Shown: one piece after another, positions 8,607 to 18,653 of the stretch
Layout: each line of letters opens with the position of its first letter
How positions within the stretch are numbered: the stretch's first letter is position 1
Translations under genes and position numbers: made by a program
Source of the DNA: Rhodanobacter lindaniclasticus
GTDB lineage: Bacteria; Pseudomonadota; Gammaproteobacteria; Xanthomonadales; Rhodanobacteraceae
Direction: 5' to 3'
Length of the DNA stretch: 64,000 bases
Assembly: GCF_004799035.1 (NCBI RefSeq)
Contig: NZ_MWIO01000017.1
Span: 32,926-96,925 of the forward strand
The notes under the pieces: model-generated
Database searches by the model: none
The model's input: only the letters and a program-made list of their open reading frames with translations
Told to the model about the DNA's origin: nothing

Positions 8607-11600
8607 ATGATCGCATTTGACGGGCAAAGCGCCCTCTCGCCGTTCCGCCTCGAACGACTCAACGCACGCCTCGACGCCGTGCACCGGGGCGTGCGCGTGC
8701 AATCCGCCTGGCATGTATTCGTGCTCGACATGGACGCGGCGCCCGAAGGCGCGCTGCGCGAGCGCCTGCTGGCCGTGCTGGAGGCCAAGGACGCCGCTCC
8801 GCAGCCGGCCACGATCTGGGTGGTGCCGCGGCTGGGCACGATCTCGCCGTGGTCGAGCAAGGCCACCGACATCCTGCATGGCGCCGGTTTCGACGTGCGC
8901 CGCGTCGAGCGCGGGCTGGCCTGGCAGATCAGCGGCCTGCCCGAAGCCGGCGCGCCGGACCACGCGGCGATCATGGGCGTGCTGCACGACGCGATGACGC
9001 AATCGGTGCTGAGTCGGCTGGAGGACGCCCAGGGCCTGTTCCTGGCCGGCACGCCCGGCGACCTGGTGCACGTGGCGCTGGGCGCCGATCCGCAGGCGGC
9101 GCTCGCCGCGGCGAACCAGCGCCTGGGCCTGGCGCTGGCCGAGGACGAGATCGAATACCTGGTCGAACGCTATGCCGAGCTGGGCCGCGACCCCACCGAC
9201 GCCGAACTTTTCATGTTCGCCCAGGCCAACTCCGAGCATTGCCGGCACAAGGTGTTCAACGCCAGCTGGACGGTGGACGGCGAGGAACAGGACAAGACCC
9301 TGTTCGGCATGATCAAGCACACCCACCAGCAGTCGCCCGCGCATACCCTGTCGGCGTACAGCGACAACGCCGCAGTGATCGAGGGCAGCACGGGCAAGCG
9401 CTTCTTCGCCGACCCCGCGGATCGCGTGTGGCGCGGGCACGGGGAGCGCATCGACTACGCGATCAAGGTGGAAACGCACAACCATCCCACCGCGATCGCG
9501 CCCTGGCCCGGCGCGGCCACCGGCGCCGGCGGCGAGATCCGCGACGAGGGTGCCACCGGCCGCGGCGGCAAGCCCAAGGCCGGGCTCACCGGTTTCTCGG
9601 TGTCCGACCTGCGCATCCCGGGCGCGCCGCAGCCGTGGGAAGTGGCACGCCCGCTGCCGCCGCGGATGGCCAGCGCGTTCGAGATCATGCGCGACGGCCC
9701 GCTGGGCGCGGCGGCGTTCAACAACGAATTCGGCCGGCCTTGCCTGGGCGGCTATTTTCGCGCCTGGGAAAGCGAAGTGCCGGGCCAGGCCGGGGTCCGC
9801 CGCGGCTACGACAAGCCGATCATGCTCGCCGGCGGCCTCGCCAACTTGCGTCCCGACCACGTGTTGAAGCGCGCGGTGCAGCCAGGCCACGCGGTGATCG
9901 TGCTGGGCGGCCCGGCGATGCTGATCGGACTGGGCGGCGGCGCGGCCTCGTCGGTCGCCGGCGGTGCTTCCAGTGCCGAACTGGACTTCGCCTCGGTGCA
10001 GCGCGACAACGCCGAGATGGAGCGGCGCTGCCAGGAAGTGATCGACGCCTGCTGGGCGCGCGGCGAGCACAACCCGATCGTCAGCGTGCACGACGTCGGC
10101 GCCGGCGGCCTCTCCAACGCGATCCCCGAACTGCTCAACGACGCCGGCGTCGGCGGCGTGATCGACCTGTCGAAAATCCCCTGCGACGACCCCTCGCTGT
10201 CGCCGATGCAGGTGTGGAGCAACGAATCGCAGGAGCGCTACGTGCTGGCCGTCGCGCAGGAGAACCTCGCCGAATTCGAGGCCATGTGCATCCGCGAACG
10301 CTGCCCGTACGCCGTGGTGGGCGAGGCCACGCTCGAACGCCGCCTGCTGCTGGCCGATCCACGCCGCGAGCTGACCGTCATCGACCTGCCGATGGACGTG
10401 CTGTTCGGCAAGCCGCCGCGCATGCATCGCGACGCCACGCGAGTCCAGCCGCGGATGGACCTGCTGCCCGACCTCACCGCCATCGACCTGGACGAGGCGT
10501 TGCTGCGTGTGCTGCGCCTGCCCACGGTGGGCAGCAAGAGCTTCCTGATCACCATCGGCGACCGCACCGTGGGCGGCCTCAACCATCGCGACCCGATGGT
10601 CGGCCCGTGGCAGGTGCCGGTGGCCGATTGCGCGGTGACGCTGGCCGATTTCGATGGCTACTCCGGCGAGGCGATGGCGATGGCCGAGCGCGCGCCGGTG
10701 GCCGTGCTCGACAGCGCCGACGCGGCGCGTCTGGCGGTGGGCGAGGCGATCACCAACCTGGCCGCGGCCCCGATCGCATCGCTGGGCGAGGTGCGCCTGT
10801 CGGCCAACTGGATGGCCGCGGTGAATCACCCGGGCGAGGATGCCGCCTTGTTCGACGCGGTGAAGGCGGTGGGCATGGAGCTGTGCCCGCAATTGCAGAT
10901 CTCGATCCCCGTCGGCAAGGATTCGCTGTCGATGCAGGCGGTGTGGACCGACGAGGGGCAGGAGCAGCGCACGGTGTCGCCGGTGTCGCTGGTGATCACC
11001 GGCTTCGCCCGCGTCGGTGACGTGCGCCGCACGCTGACGCCGCAACTCAAGCTCGACCGTGGCGCCACCGACCTGTGGCTGATCGACCTGGGCGCCGGGC
11101 GCGATCGCCTCGGCTGCTCGGCGCTGACCCAGGTGTTCAACCGCTCCGGCGGCATCCCGCCCAACCTGGACGACGCCAAGCGGCTCAAGGCGCTGTTCGA
11201 GCTGATCCAGCAGGCCAACGCGAACGGCCTGCTGCTGGCCTACCACGACCGCTCCGACGGCGGCGTCATCACTACCTTGCTGGAGATGGCCTTCGCCGGC
11301 CACTGCGGCCTGGAGCTGCATCTCGACGGTTGGGCCGAAGCCACCTTGCGCGCGCTGTTCAACGAGGAACTGGGCGCGGTGGTACAGGTGGCCGAGGCCA
11401 ATCGCGAGGCGTTCGAATCGCTGCTGGTGAAGTTCGGCCTGGCCGGCATCAGCCACCGCATCGGCCGGCCGAAGGAGAAGCTCGGCATCAAGCTGTTCCT
11501 CGGCGACGAAATTTTCGTCAAGTGGAACTGGAGCAAGCTGTACAAGGCGTGGAACGAAACCAGTCACGCCATGCAGCGCCTGCGCGACAACCCGCAGAGC

Positions 11601-12473
11601 GCCGATGCCGAGCTGGAGTGGCGGCTGGATGACGCCGATCCCGGCATCACGCCCAAGCTGGGCTTCGATCCGGCGGAGGACATCGCCGCGCCGTTCATCG
11701 CCAGGGGCCCGCGGCCGCGCGTGGCGATCCTGCGCGAGCAGGGCGTCAACGGCCAGGTGGAGATGGCCGCGGCGTTCACGCGTGCCGGTTTCGAGGCGGT
11801 GGACGTGCACATGTCCGACCTCGCCGGCGGCCGGGTGCAGTTGGCGGACTTCCGCGGCTTCGCTGCCTGCGGTGGCTTCTCCTATGGCGACGTGCTCGGC
11901 GCGGGCCGCGGCTGGGCCACCTCGATCCTCTACAACGAGATGCTGCGCGCGCAGTTCGAGGCGTTCTTCGCCGACCCGACGAAGTTCGCGCTGGGTGTGT
12001 GCAACGGCTGCCAGATGCTGTCGCAGCTGAAGGAAATCATCCCCGGCGCGCAGCACTGGCCGAAGTTCCTGCGCAACGCCTCGGAGCAGTACGAGTCGCG
12101 CGTGGCCACGCTGGAGGTGCTCGATTCGCCCAGCATCTTCTTCCAGGGCATGGCCGGCTCGCGCATCCCGGTGGCGGTGGCGCATGGCGAGGGGCGGGTG
12201 AGTTTTCCGCAGGTGTGCAGCCCGTCGAAATCGCACGGCGCGGTGCGCTTCGTCGACAACCGCGGCAGGCCGACCGAGAACTTCCCGCTCAACACCAACG
12301 GTTCGCCCGGCGGCCTGGCCGGCTTCACCGCCGCCGACGGCCGCGTGACGATCATGATGCCGCACCCGGAGCGGGTGTTCCGCAGCGTGCAGATGAGCTG
12401 GCATCCGGAATCGTGGGGTGAGGATTCGCCGTGGATGCGGATGTTCCGCAACGCACGCGTGTGGTGCGGCTGA
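8607..12473 (+). CDS. purL: Phosphoribosylformylglycinamidine synthase, single-chain
   Basis: Catalyses the fourth step of purine synthesis, FGAR plus glutamine and ATP to FGAM. The chain is 1288 residues, the long gammaproteobacterial form. Its N-terminal PurS-like region is followed by a linker and two AIR-synthase-like halves, with [20 protein letters not shown] at about 287 and [11 protein letters not shown] at about 495. A class I glutaminase domain follows from about 1035, with its cysteine in GVCNGCQML (about 1130) and the His-Glu pair in PHPERVF near the end. The long open frame antisense to this gene is a GC shadow. A TAGAAT hexamer at 8568-8573 may be its -10. Confidence 0.96.
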   Translation: MIAFDGQSALSPFRLERLNARLDAVHRGVRVQSAWHVFVLDMDAAPEGALRERLLAVLEAKDAAPQPATIWVVPRLGTISPWSSKATDILHGAGFDVRRVERGLAWQISGLPEAGAPDHAAIMGVLHDAMTQSVLSRLEDAQGLFLAGTPGDLVHVALGADPQAALAAANQRLGLALAEDEIEYLVERYAELGRDPTDAELFMFAQANSEHCRHKVFNASWTVDGEEQDKTLFGMIKHTHQQSPAHTLSAYSDNAAVIEGSTGKRFFADPADRVWRGHGERIDYAIKVETHNHPTAIAPWPGAATGAGGEIRDEGATGRGGKPKAGLTGFSVSDLRIPGAPQPWEVARPLPPRMASAFEIMRDGPLGAAAFNNEFGRPCLGGYFRAWESEVPGQAGVRRGYDKPIMLAGGLANLRPDHVLKRAVQPGHAVIVLGGPAMLIGLGGGAASSVAGGASSAELDFASVQRDNAEMERRCQEVIDACWARGEHNPIVSVHDVGAGGLSNAIPELLNDAGVGGVIDLSKIPCDDPSLSPMQVWSNESQERYVLAVAQENLAEFEAMCIRERCPYAVVGEATLERRLLLADPRRELTVIDLPMDVLFGKPPRMHRDATRVQPRMDLLPDLTAIDLDEALLRVLRLPTVGSKSFLITIGDRTVGGLNHRDPMVGPWQVPVADCAVTLADFDGYSGEAMAMAERAPVAVLDSADAARLAVGEAITNLAAAPIASLGEVRLSANWMAAVNHPGEDAALFDAVKAVGMELCPQLQISIPVGKDSLSMQAVWTDEGQEQRTVSPVSLVITGFARVGDVRRTLTPQLKLDRGATDLWLIDLGAGRDRLGCSALTQVFNRSGGIPPNLDDAKRLKALFELIQQANANGLLLAYHDRSDGGVITTLLEMAFAGHCGLELHLDGWAEATLRALFNEELGAVVQVAEANREAFESLLVKFGLAGISHRIGRPKEKLGIKLFLGDEIFVKWNWSKLYKAWNETSHAMQRLRDNPQSADAELEWRLDDADPGITPKLGFDPAEDIAAPFIARGPRPRVAILREQGVNGQVEMAAAFTRAGFEAVDVHMSDLAGGRVQLADFRGFAACGGFSYGDVLGAGRGWATSILYNEMLRAQFEAFFADPTKFALGVCNGCQMLSQLKEIIPGAQHWPKFLRNASEQYESRVATLEVLDSPSIFFQGMAGSRIPVAVAHGEGRVSFPQVCSPSKSHGAVRFVDNRGRPTENFPLNTNGSPGGLAGFTAADGRVTIMMPHPERVFRSVQMSWHPESWGEDSPWMRMFRNARVWCG

Positions 12474-12502
12474 TCGACGGCGCGTGGCGGCGGTGCTGAG
12501 CG

Positions 12503-13267
12503 ATGGCCCGGCGTCGCCCCGCGTGGATGTTCGTCGGCTACGCCGCGTTGTGGGTGTTGCTGCTGGCGCTGCTGCCGTGGTGGCTGGGCCTGCCGGTCCT
12601 GCTGGCGCTCGCCGCCGCGGTCCTGCTCTTGCAGCAACGGCTTTCCGCGCCGCATGCCGGGCTGATCCGCCACGCGCTGCGCTGGGGCCTGCCGGGTTGG
12701 CTGTTTGCCCTGCAGCGCGCGCTCGGTAGCGACGCCTTCGCCTGGGGCGCGGCCCTGCTGGGAGCGCTGGTCGGCTACACCTTGCTGGCCGGGCTGGAAG
12801 CCTGGCTCGACCGCGACCTGCGCCGTGCGCCCCCCGGTCCACCCGCCGCGGAATGGCCCGAACTCGCCCATGCACCGATCGGCCCGCCGGCCGAAATCAT
12901 CGAACTGCTGCCGCCGCAGTGGCATGAAGCGCGTGGCGAACTGCCCGATCCGCTGGGCGGCGCCGTGCACTGTGAGCCGGGCGGCTGCCGTTTCGACGAC
13001 GGCACGCGCGTCGATGCGCGGGACGGCGTCATCCGCATCGCCTTCAGCCCCGGGGGACGCTGGTTTGCCGCATGCAGCGGCAAGCGCGGCGTGCTGCTGT
13101 GGGATCGCCAGCGCGACCGGCGGCACCGGCTGCGCAACTGGCAACTGTGCGGCTGGTACCGCGAGCAACCCTGGCTCACCCGCCGCGAAGGCACCGTGCC
13201 GCTGGCGCTGGCCGCCGTGCTGGGCCAGGACGCCGACGAGCCTCCGCGAACGCGCCCCCGCACGTAG
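12503..13267 (+). CDS. Predicted membrane protein of unknown function
   Basis: 254 residues. The first 100 contain about four hydrophobic segments (WMFVGYAALWVLLLALL, a Leu/Ala helix, LPGWLFALQRAL, and a Gly/Leu helix). The remaining 150 are soluble, with a GTRVDARDGVIRIAFSPGG block and two cysteines in an AVHCEPGGCRF loop. No family recognised. It starts 29 bases after purL and may be cotranscribed with it. Its TAG stop lies inside the left arm of a REP-like inverted repeat. Confidence 0.65.
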   Translation: MARRRPAWMFVGYAALWVLLLALLPWWLGLPVLLALAAAVLLLQQRLSAPHAGLIRHALRWGLPGWLFALQRALGSDAFAWGAALLGALVGYTLLAGLEAWLDRDLRRAPPGPPAAEWPELAHAPIGPPAEIIELLPPQWHEARGELPDPLGGAVHCEPGGCRFDDGTRVDARDGVIRIAFSPGGRWFAACSGKRGVLLWDRQRDRRHRLRNWQLCGWYREQPWLTRREGTVPLALAAVLGQDADEPPRTRPRT

Positions 13268-13353
13268 GAGCCCGCTCTCGGGCGATGCTTTTGCCTTCCC
13301 GATTCCCGCTTCCCGATTACGACTCAAAGGCATCGCCCGCGAGCGGGCTCCTG
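13265..13353. repeat. REP-like inverted repeat, copy 1
   Basis: Two 24-base arms face each other: TAGGAGCCCGCT...GGGCGATGC at 13265-13288 and its near-complement at 13330-13353. The spacer is about 41 bases. Each arm is itself a small GCCCGC/GCGGGC hairpin. The arms match the copy at 35471-35568 almost base for base while the spacers differ, as in BIME-type REP pairs. The first three bases are the stop codon of the upstream gene. Confidence 0.8.
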
Positions 13354-13412
13354 CAAGTGCGGCGGAGTGGTTCACGTGTCGCGCGTCTCCGCGCATACTT
13401 CGCGCGGTGAAC

Positions 13413-14297
13413 ATGCCTGCCTTCCCTTCGTCTCCATCCGGGCCGACGCTCAGCGTGATCGTGGTGGCGGCCGACAGCGGCCCGGATCTGCGCGATTGCG
13501 TGCGCCAGGTGCTTGCCTGCCGGCTGCCGCTGGAATTGATCCTGGTCGACAACGCTTCGCGCGATGGCGTGCCGCCCGCGATCGCGCGTGCGTACGAGCA
13601 CGATGAGCGGCTCAAGCTGATCTACAGCCATCGCAACATCGGCTTCGGCCCGGCGGTGAACCTGGGCGCGAGGCAGGCCGGCGGCCGTGCGCTGCTGATC
13701 CTCAACCCCGATTGCCTGATCGGCGAGGACGACCTCAAGCGGTTGCTGGCGGTGCAGGCCGCGCATCCGAAGGCCGGCCTGATCGGCGCGGTAGTGTGCG
13801 ACGCCGAGGGCCGGCCCGACCCTGCCTCACGACGGCGCGATCCGCTGTTGCGTCGGTCGCTCAACACGCTGCTCGGCCGGCCGGGCGAAACGGTGGAAGT
13901 CGGCGGCGAGATTCCCGCCGAACTGATCGAGTGCGAGGCGGTTTCCGGTGCGCTGATGCTGCTGACCCGCGAGATGTTCGAGCGCCTCGGCGGCTTCGAC
14001 GAGAAATACTTCCTGCATTGCGAGGATCTGGACCTGTGCCGCCGCGTGCGCGACATCGGCTACCAGGTGTTGCTCGCCGGCGACGTGCGCGTGGCCCACG
14101 GCAAGGGCAGCTCCAGCCGCCATCGCCCGGTGTTCGTCAGCCGGCACAAGCACCGCGGCATGTGGCGCTGGTTTCGCCAGCACGATCCCGCCGCGCGCAA
14201 CCCGTTCGTGTCGGCAGCGGTGTGGCTGGGCATCTGGACGCACTTCGTGCTGCAGATCCCCGGCCAGTGGTGGCGGCTGAAAACGAGAAGCAAGTGA
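13413..14297 (+). CDS. Glycosyltransferase family 2 protein (rhamnosyltransferase-like)
   Basis: 294 residues with a GT-A fold: TLSVIVVAADSG and LILVDNASRDG at the nucleotide-sugar site, SHRNIGFGPAVNLG, the metal-binding-type LILNPDC motif (about 97-100) and the acceptor-side GGFDEKYFLHCEDLDLCRR (about 190-210). The last two blocks are typical of the WbbL-type rhamnosyltransferase branch of GT2. It probably adds a sugar to a surface polysaccharide or lipid on the cytoplasmic face. The start at 13413 follows the REP element; a GTG at 13407 is possible. No other polysaccharide genes are nearby. Confidence 0.82.
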   Translation: MPAFPSSPSGPTLSVIVVAADSGPDLRDCVRQVLACRLPLELILVDNASRDGVPPAIARAYEHDERLKLIYSHRNIGFGPAVNLGARQAGGRALLILNPDCLIGEDDLKRLLAVQAAHPKAGLIGAVVCDAEGRPDPASRRRDPLLRRSLNTLLGRPGETVEVGGEIPAELIECEAVSGALMLLTREMFERLGGFDEKYFLHCEDLDLCRRVRDIGYQVLLAGDVRVAHGKGSSSRHRPVFVSRHKHRGMWRWFRQHDPAARNPFVSAAVWLGIWTHFVLQIPGQWWRLKTRSK

Positions 14298-14376
14298 GGG
14301 AGGCCAGAGGCAATATCGTCTCTGCGCGCCGTTGCCGTCTTCTCACTCCAAACTCCTCTCCACTCACTCCTCGCCC

Positions 14377-15270
14377 ATGACTTCCCGCACTCTTGCCACC
14401 CTGGCCACCCTCGGCCTGATCGCGATGACGGCGGTGTGGGGCTCGACCTTCGTGCTGATCAAGAACGTGCTCGGCCGCATGCCGGTGGCGGATTTCCTGG
14501 CCGTGCGTTTCGTCGTGGCGGCGCTGGCGATGCTGGTCCTGTTCGGGGGGCATGTGTGGCGACTCGGTGCGGTGCAGATCCGGCGCGGCCTGCTGCTCGG
14601 CCTGATCTACGGCATCGGCCAGCTGGTGCAGACCTGGGGGCTGGCGCTGATCTCGCCCAGCGTCAGCGGATTCGCCACCGGCATGTACGTGGTGTTCACT
14701 CCGATCCTGGCGCTGCTGGTGTTGCGCCAGCGCGTCGCAGCCAGCGTGTGGCTGGCCATCGCCGTGGCTACTGCAGGCCTGGCCTTGCTCACCCTCGACG
14801 GTGTCGAGATCAACCTGGGCGTGTGGCTGACCCTGGCGTCGGCGGCGTGCTACGCGCTGCACATCGTGCTGCTGGGCCAGTGGTCGCACCACGGCGAGGC
14901 GTTCGGTCTGTCGGCCGTGCAGATGGTGGCGATCGCCGTGGTCTGCTCGCTGGCCACCTTGCCGCACGGTCCGATGTTGCCGCCCGATCCCGGCGCGTGG
15001 TTCGTCGTGCTGTACATGGCGCTGATCGCCGGCGCCGGCGCGATGGTGATGCAGACCTGGGCGCAATCGCACCTGCCTGCCGCGCGCGCGGCCATCGTGA
15101 TGACGACCGAGCCGGTGTTCGCCGCTGCCTTCGCGGTGCTGCTCGGCGTCGATGCGCTGACCTGGCGCATGCTCGCCGGCGGCGGCCTCGTGCTGGCGGC
15201 GATGTACCTGGTCGAACTGATCCCGCGGCGCGGCGAGTTGCCGGCTGAGGCGGTGCATCACGAGGTGTGA
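14377..15270 (+). CDS. EamA/DMT-family transporter
   Basis: 297 residues with ten hydrophobic helices forming two EamA repeats. The family start TAVWGSTFVLIKNVLGRMP and the second-repeat end TTEPVFAAAFAVLLG are clear. It is likely an inner-membrane exporter of amino acids or metabolites; the substrate cannot be told. Its 3' end overlaps the convergent DUF2127 gene by 13 bases. Confidence 0.85.
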   Translation: MTSRTLATLATLGLIAMTAVWGSTFVLIKNVLGRMPVADFLAVRFVVAALAMLVLFGGHVWRLGAVQIRRGLLLGLIYGIGQLVQTWGLALISPSVSGFATGMYVVFTPILALLVLRQRVAASVWLAIAVATAGLALLTLDGVEINLGVWLTLASAACYALHIVLLGQWSHHGEAFGLSAVQMVAIAVVCSLATLPHGPMLPPDPGAWFVVLYMALIAGAGAMVMQTWAQSHLPAARAAIVMTTEPVFAAAFAVLLGVDALTWRMLAGGGLVLAAMYLVELIPRRGELPAEAVHHEV

Positions 15271-15806
15271 TGACGCTCCCTGGCGGGCGGAACGACGCGC
15301 GGCTGCAGCGCGATACGCACCAGGTAGACGATGATGGCCACGTTGCCGATAGCGGTGGCCAGCTTGATCCAGCCGAAGTGGTACAGCGTCTCGTAGAGTT
15401 CCAGCGGGATCAGCGAGCCGGTGGCGATCACGGTGAACCATTCCGCCCAGTGCTTGCCCAGCCACAGGCCGACGCCCTCGATGCCGAACAGCACCGCATA
15501 GCCGAGGGCCACCAGTCCCACCGCCTCGAACTTGCCGGGGCCGAGCTGGTGCAGCAGCTCCACCAGCTTCCAGCGCAGGCCGTTGCTGTCGGCCAGCGAC
15601 AGATGCTCCAGCCAGTGCACCAGTTGCTCGAAATTCTGCTGCCGGTAGAAGTGGAACGCCGCCAGCGCCACCAGCAACAGGCAGCTGGTCTTGATGATCT
15701 CGTAGATCGCGATGACGCGCAGGCCGGGATGGTGCTGGCCAGGCATGGTCGCCGCGGGAGGGGCTGCGTCGGCGGATTCGGAGTTGGGCATGGGCGGAGA
15801 GGACAT
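15258..15806 (-). CDS. DUF2127 family membrane protein
   Basis: 182 residues. After a 30-residue polar start come four hydrophobic segments, beginning GLRVIAIYEIIKTSCLLLVALAAFHFY and ending WIKLATAIGNVAIIVYLVRIAL. The pattern (IYEIIK near the first helix, HWAEWFTVIATG, PLELYE) matches the DUF2127 family of unknown role. The ATG at 15806 is chosen over an upstream one because residues before it are proline/arginine-rich with no family character. Confidence 0.75.
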   Translation of the reverse strand: MSSPPMPNSESADAAPPAATMPGQHHPGLRVIAIYEIIKTSCLLLVALAAFHFYRQQNFEQLVHWLEHLSLADSNGLRWKLVELLHQLGPGKFEAVGLVALGYAVLFGIEGVGLWLGKHWAEWFTVIATGSLIPLELYETLYHFGWIKLATAIGNVAIIVYLVRIALQPRVVPPARERHHTS

Positions 15807-16237
15807 GGGAAGCGGCCATTTTCGCCGATCAGGCGTGGTGCCGCCTGTGCGTGATGGCACGAGTTCGCGGAAATGGAGCTTTGTGCGATCTTGACAGCTG
15901 ACCAGGATCATCCAAACCTGTAGCGGTTGCCCACCCCGAATGGGGGTCGGTCACTTGCCGAGGTCATGCGGCGTCGCGGGTCGGCCTGTCGTTTTTTCTG
16001 GTCGGGCTTGGCATGTGCTGCAGTGAGAGGGCGCAAGTCGGTGTGGGTCGTGAATGGTGGGCGGCGGTCGTGGATGGCTGCCGCATCGGGGAAACATGGC
16101 GGCCCCGACTCCGCACGACGCGAACGGGCAAATGGCCAGGTGCTCCGGGGGCCACGCCGCTCTGACCCGAGCAGTCCATGCGAATTCCGGAGCTGGCTTG
16201 CCGGCGCCGATCAGAACGACAAAAGGGAGACAAACGG
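15807..16237. other. Gene-free stretch upstream of the orphan gene
   Basis: About 430 bases without a credible gene, between two gene starts. A TTGACA at 15891-15896 has no good -10 at the usual distance on the plus strand. I saw no palindrome, terminator or RNA gene. Confidence 0.4.
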
Positions 16238-17506
16238 ATGTTCGATCATCTTGCTATCGACGTGGACTACCTGGCCGACTGGAGCACCGGGCGCCGGCAA
16301 CAGCACAGCCTGTACATTCCCGGTTCGACGCTGCTGGAGTGGGTGGATGCGGCCGCGCGTGCCGTGCAGGCCGGTGCCAGCGCGCCTCCGGGGAGCGGCT
16401 CCCAAGCTGATCCTTACGTCCTTGGTGGGTACGGCAGTTACGCCGGTGCTTGGCAAGCTGCGGCGAGCCGACGTTCGCAGGACCTGTATTTTTCCATCGC
16501 CGGTCGCCTGATCCGCAAGATCAAGGACGGAAGCCATGGCGGTTTCGCCGACGGGTGTTACATGTGCGACGTCGGCTATTCGGGTACCGACGCTCGCGCC
16601 GGCACCATCTGGAATCGGGCTGACGGCGCGAGCTATCGCGAGTTCGGCAAGTTCATACACGAAGGCAACACGGTTTCCGGCATGGAAGGCGTGGTCTGGT
16701 CGCAGCGGGTCGCAGCGTCCCTGCGGGGTGTGCTCAAGGGCACCGCTCCCAGAACCGGCGGTGGACTCCAGGCGAAGGGCACGCGCTGGACCGTCGACAT
16801 GAACCCCGACGAGTCGAAACGCAAGGCTCCGCAGAAGGCCTCGGCCCCGCAGACGGCTGGTGCAGCTGACACCATCTCGGCCTTGCCGCTGCTTTCTGCA
16901 GTCATGTTCATCGCCGAGCCGATGCGCAATGCCCGTGCCTGGATGATGGGACTGATGATGCTCGACCTGATGGGTACGGAGTACCAGGCCCCGACGCCAA
17001 CGGCACATGGCAAGCACTTCACTTTCCAGCGTGCGTTCGTCCATCCGTCCCGTCTGGACGACCCGGCCTGGAGAGGGGAGACGAACACCGCCAACGACAC
17101 GGCGCCCGGCGCCTGGGTCAACCGGCAAGCCAGGGGCGACCGCCGAACTGCGACGAGCATGGCGCGCCCGGGGAGCGCCGCGGTCGAGGGGCTGTATCCG
17201 CCGTCGCCGAAATGGTCCGGGCGATCATCGGCGCGCATTGACGTCGCCAATGACTATATCCAGGCCAAGGAAACGGCGATCGTGTGCCGCTGGCTCGAGC
17301 AGGAGTTCAACGCGTATGTCGGAAGCGTCGTTGTGGCGAAAGCGCTGGCCGGTGGGCCAGGCACCCGTAGAAACGCCATGACCGCCTCCTTCGGCGGCGA
17401 AAGTGCCATGCGCGGGTTCGCGGACGACCTGGAACGGGTTATCAAGATGGAGTTGATCCAGCGCAGGGCGGCATCGTTCGATACGCCCGGAGTCCTGTTC
17501 CGCTGA
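16238..17506 (+). CDS. Orphan protein of unknown function (422 residues)
   Basis: The ATG is preceded by AAAAGGGAGA, a good ribosome site. The protein has no signal peptide and no family I can name. The N-terminal 170 residues contain a Gly/Ser/Tyr-rich stretch with CYMCDVGYSG, where two cysteines are spaced CxxC. About residues 210-230 are a charged Lys/Ala/Pro linker. A hydrophobic Met-rich segment (AWMMGLMMLDLMG) follows at about 240, then an Arg-rich region, then a helical C-terminus (IDVANDYIQAKETAIVCRWLEQEFNAYVG). Rare Arg codons (aga, agg) are more frequent than in the neighbours, suggesting horizontal gain. It is flanked by a 430-base gap and a methyltransferase gene. Confidence 0.6.
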   Translation: MFDHLAIDVDYLADWSTGRRQQHSLYIPGSTLLEWVDAAARAVQAGASAPPGSGSQADPYVLGGYGSYAGAWQAAASRRSQDLYFSIAGRLIRKIKDGSHGGFADGCYMCDVGYSGTDARAGTIWNRADGASYREFGKFIHEGNTVSGMEGVVWSQRVAASLRGVLKGTAPRTGGGLQAKGTRWTVDMNPDESKRKAPQKASAPQTAGAADTISALPLLSAVMFIAEPMRNARAWMMGLMMLDLMGTEYQAPTPTAHGKHFTFQRAFVHPSRLDDPAWRGETNTANDTAPGAWVNRQARGDRRTATSMARPGSAAVEGLYPPSPKWSGRSSARIDVANDYIQAKETAIVCRWLEQEFNAYVGSVVVAKALAGGPGTRRNAMTASFGGESAMRGFADDLERVIKMELIQRRAASFDTPGVLFR

Positions 17507-17632
17507 CGCGAGTCGTAACAGGGGCCGGGACTGCGGTGCCAAACCTGCGCGGGTCGGCTGGCGCACCGGGATCTTTCGTGGAGGTCGGTGTGCGCGCCTC
17601 ACTCTTCGTTTTACCCACTACCGAGGCCAGCC

Positions 17633-18430
17633 ATGTCCCTTCCCGTCGAGCATTCCGCTGCCGCGGACGAACCCGCACCGCATGGCCCGTCGGCTGTCGG
17701 CCTGCGCGACGCGAAACTCGGCGGCTGGTATCGAGAGGACAGCGGTGAGCTGTTTCGCGGCGTGCCGATCGGTCCCGGCGACGTGGTGGTGGATGTCGGC
17801 TGCGGCGCCGGCGTCAACAGCGTGTTCTGCGCGCGTCACGGCGCCCGTGTCTACGCCATCGACCGCGAGCCGCAGGTGATCCGCGAGGTGCGCGCCCGAC
17901 TGAGCGTCGAGGGCCGCGGCACGCACACCACCCTGGTCAGCGATGCGAACCCGCTGCCGCTGGACGACGGCATCGCCACGCGGGTGATCTGCACCGAGGT
18001 GTTGCAGCACGTCGACGATCCGCGCCAGGTGCTGGCCGAGCTGTTCCGTGTCGGCGCGCCCGGCGCCATCTACCTGCTCAGCGTGCCCGGCGCGTTGCAG
18101 GAGACGTTGCAGGAAAAGGTGTTGCCGCCGGAGTACCGCGAGCTGCCCGGCGGCGCACTGCGGGTGATCGGACGCGACGAGTTCGCGCAATGGATCGGCG
18201 AGGCCGGCCTGGTGGTGGTGGAGCACACCCAGCACGGCTTTTTCTGGTCGATGTGGTGGGCGCTGTTCTGGGGTTGCCGGGTGGAGCTGCACGACCCCGC
18301 GCACCCGGTACTCGATCACTGGACCGCGGCCTGGCAGGCGCTGCTGGACATGCCGCAGGGTGGGCAGCTCAAGCAGCAACTGGACGAGTTCATGCCGATC
18401 AGCCAGATCGTCGTGGCGCGCAAACCCTGA
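17633..18430 (+). CDS. Class I SAM-dependent methyltransferase
   Basis: 265 residues. SAM-binding motif I is VVVDVGCGAGVNSVFCA at about 50-65, the acidic motif II is VYAIDREPQ, and the post-motif CTEVLQHVDDPRQVLAELFRV is typical of the UbiE/Methyltransf_11 group. C-terminal residues include an FFWSMWWALFWG aromatic segment that may form a substrate pocket. The substrate is unknown. The start at 17633 opens a polar N-terminus; upstream sequence in frame lacks character. Confidence 0.82.
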   Translation: MSLPVEHSAAADEPAPHGPSAVGLRDAKLGGWYREDSGELFRGVPIGPGDVVVDVGCGAGVNSVFCARHGARVYAIDREPQVIREVRARLSVEGRGTHTTLVSDANPLPLDDGIATRVICTEVLQHVDDPRQVLAELFRVGAPGAIYLLSVPGALQETLQEKVLPPEYRELPGGALRVIGRDEFAQWIGEAGLVVVEHTQHGFFWSMWWALFWGCRVELHDPAHPVLDHWTAAWQALLDMPQGGQLKQQLDEFMPISQIVVARKP

Positions 18431-18457
18431 AGCTGGCACGCGGTGCGGCGTGGACGC

Positions 18458-18652
18458 TCAGCAGCAGCGCCCGCCGCCGCCCTTGTAGCGCGCTTCCTGG
18501 CGCTCGCGGAAGAACTCGCCGTAGCTCGGCACCTTGCGTTCGGGATGGTGTTCGCGCAGGTGCTTCACGTAACCGTCGTAGTCGGGAATGCCGCAGCACA
18601 GGCGGGCGGTCTGCACCGCCCACTTGCGCATGGACTGGAACGTCGCGTTCAT
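18458..18652 (-). CDS. ybdD: YbdD/YjiX family small protein
   Basis: 64 residues, the usual size of the YbdD/YjiX (DUF466) family. The block CGIPDYDGYVKHLREHHPE is diagnostic, and the C-terminus has the common GGGGRCC tail. It starts one base after the cstA stop, so the two are translated as a pair, as in many proteobacteria. Its role with CstA-type transporters is not established. Confidence 0.88.
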   Translation of the reverse strand: MNATFQSMRKWAVQTARLCCGIPDYDGYVKHLREHHPERKVPSYGEFFRERQEARYKGGGGRCC

Positions 18653-18653
18653 C

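Noticed and set aside
8544..12875. 1443-residue open frame antisense to purL
   Set aside because: It is His/Arg/Gln-rich with no family motif; it results from GC-biased codon use of purL on the other strand.
13265..13353. CRISPR-like repeat
   Set aside because: Only two arms in inverted orientation with no regular spacers; a REP pair fits better.
15891..15920. Promoter for the orphan gene starting with TTGACA
   Set aside because: No acceptable -10 hexamer 16-18 bases downstream on the plus strand.
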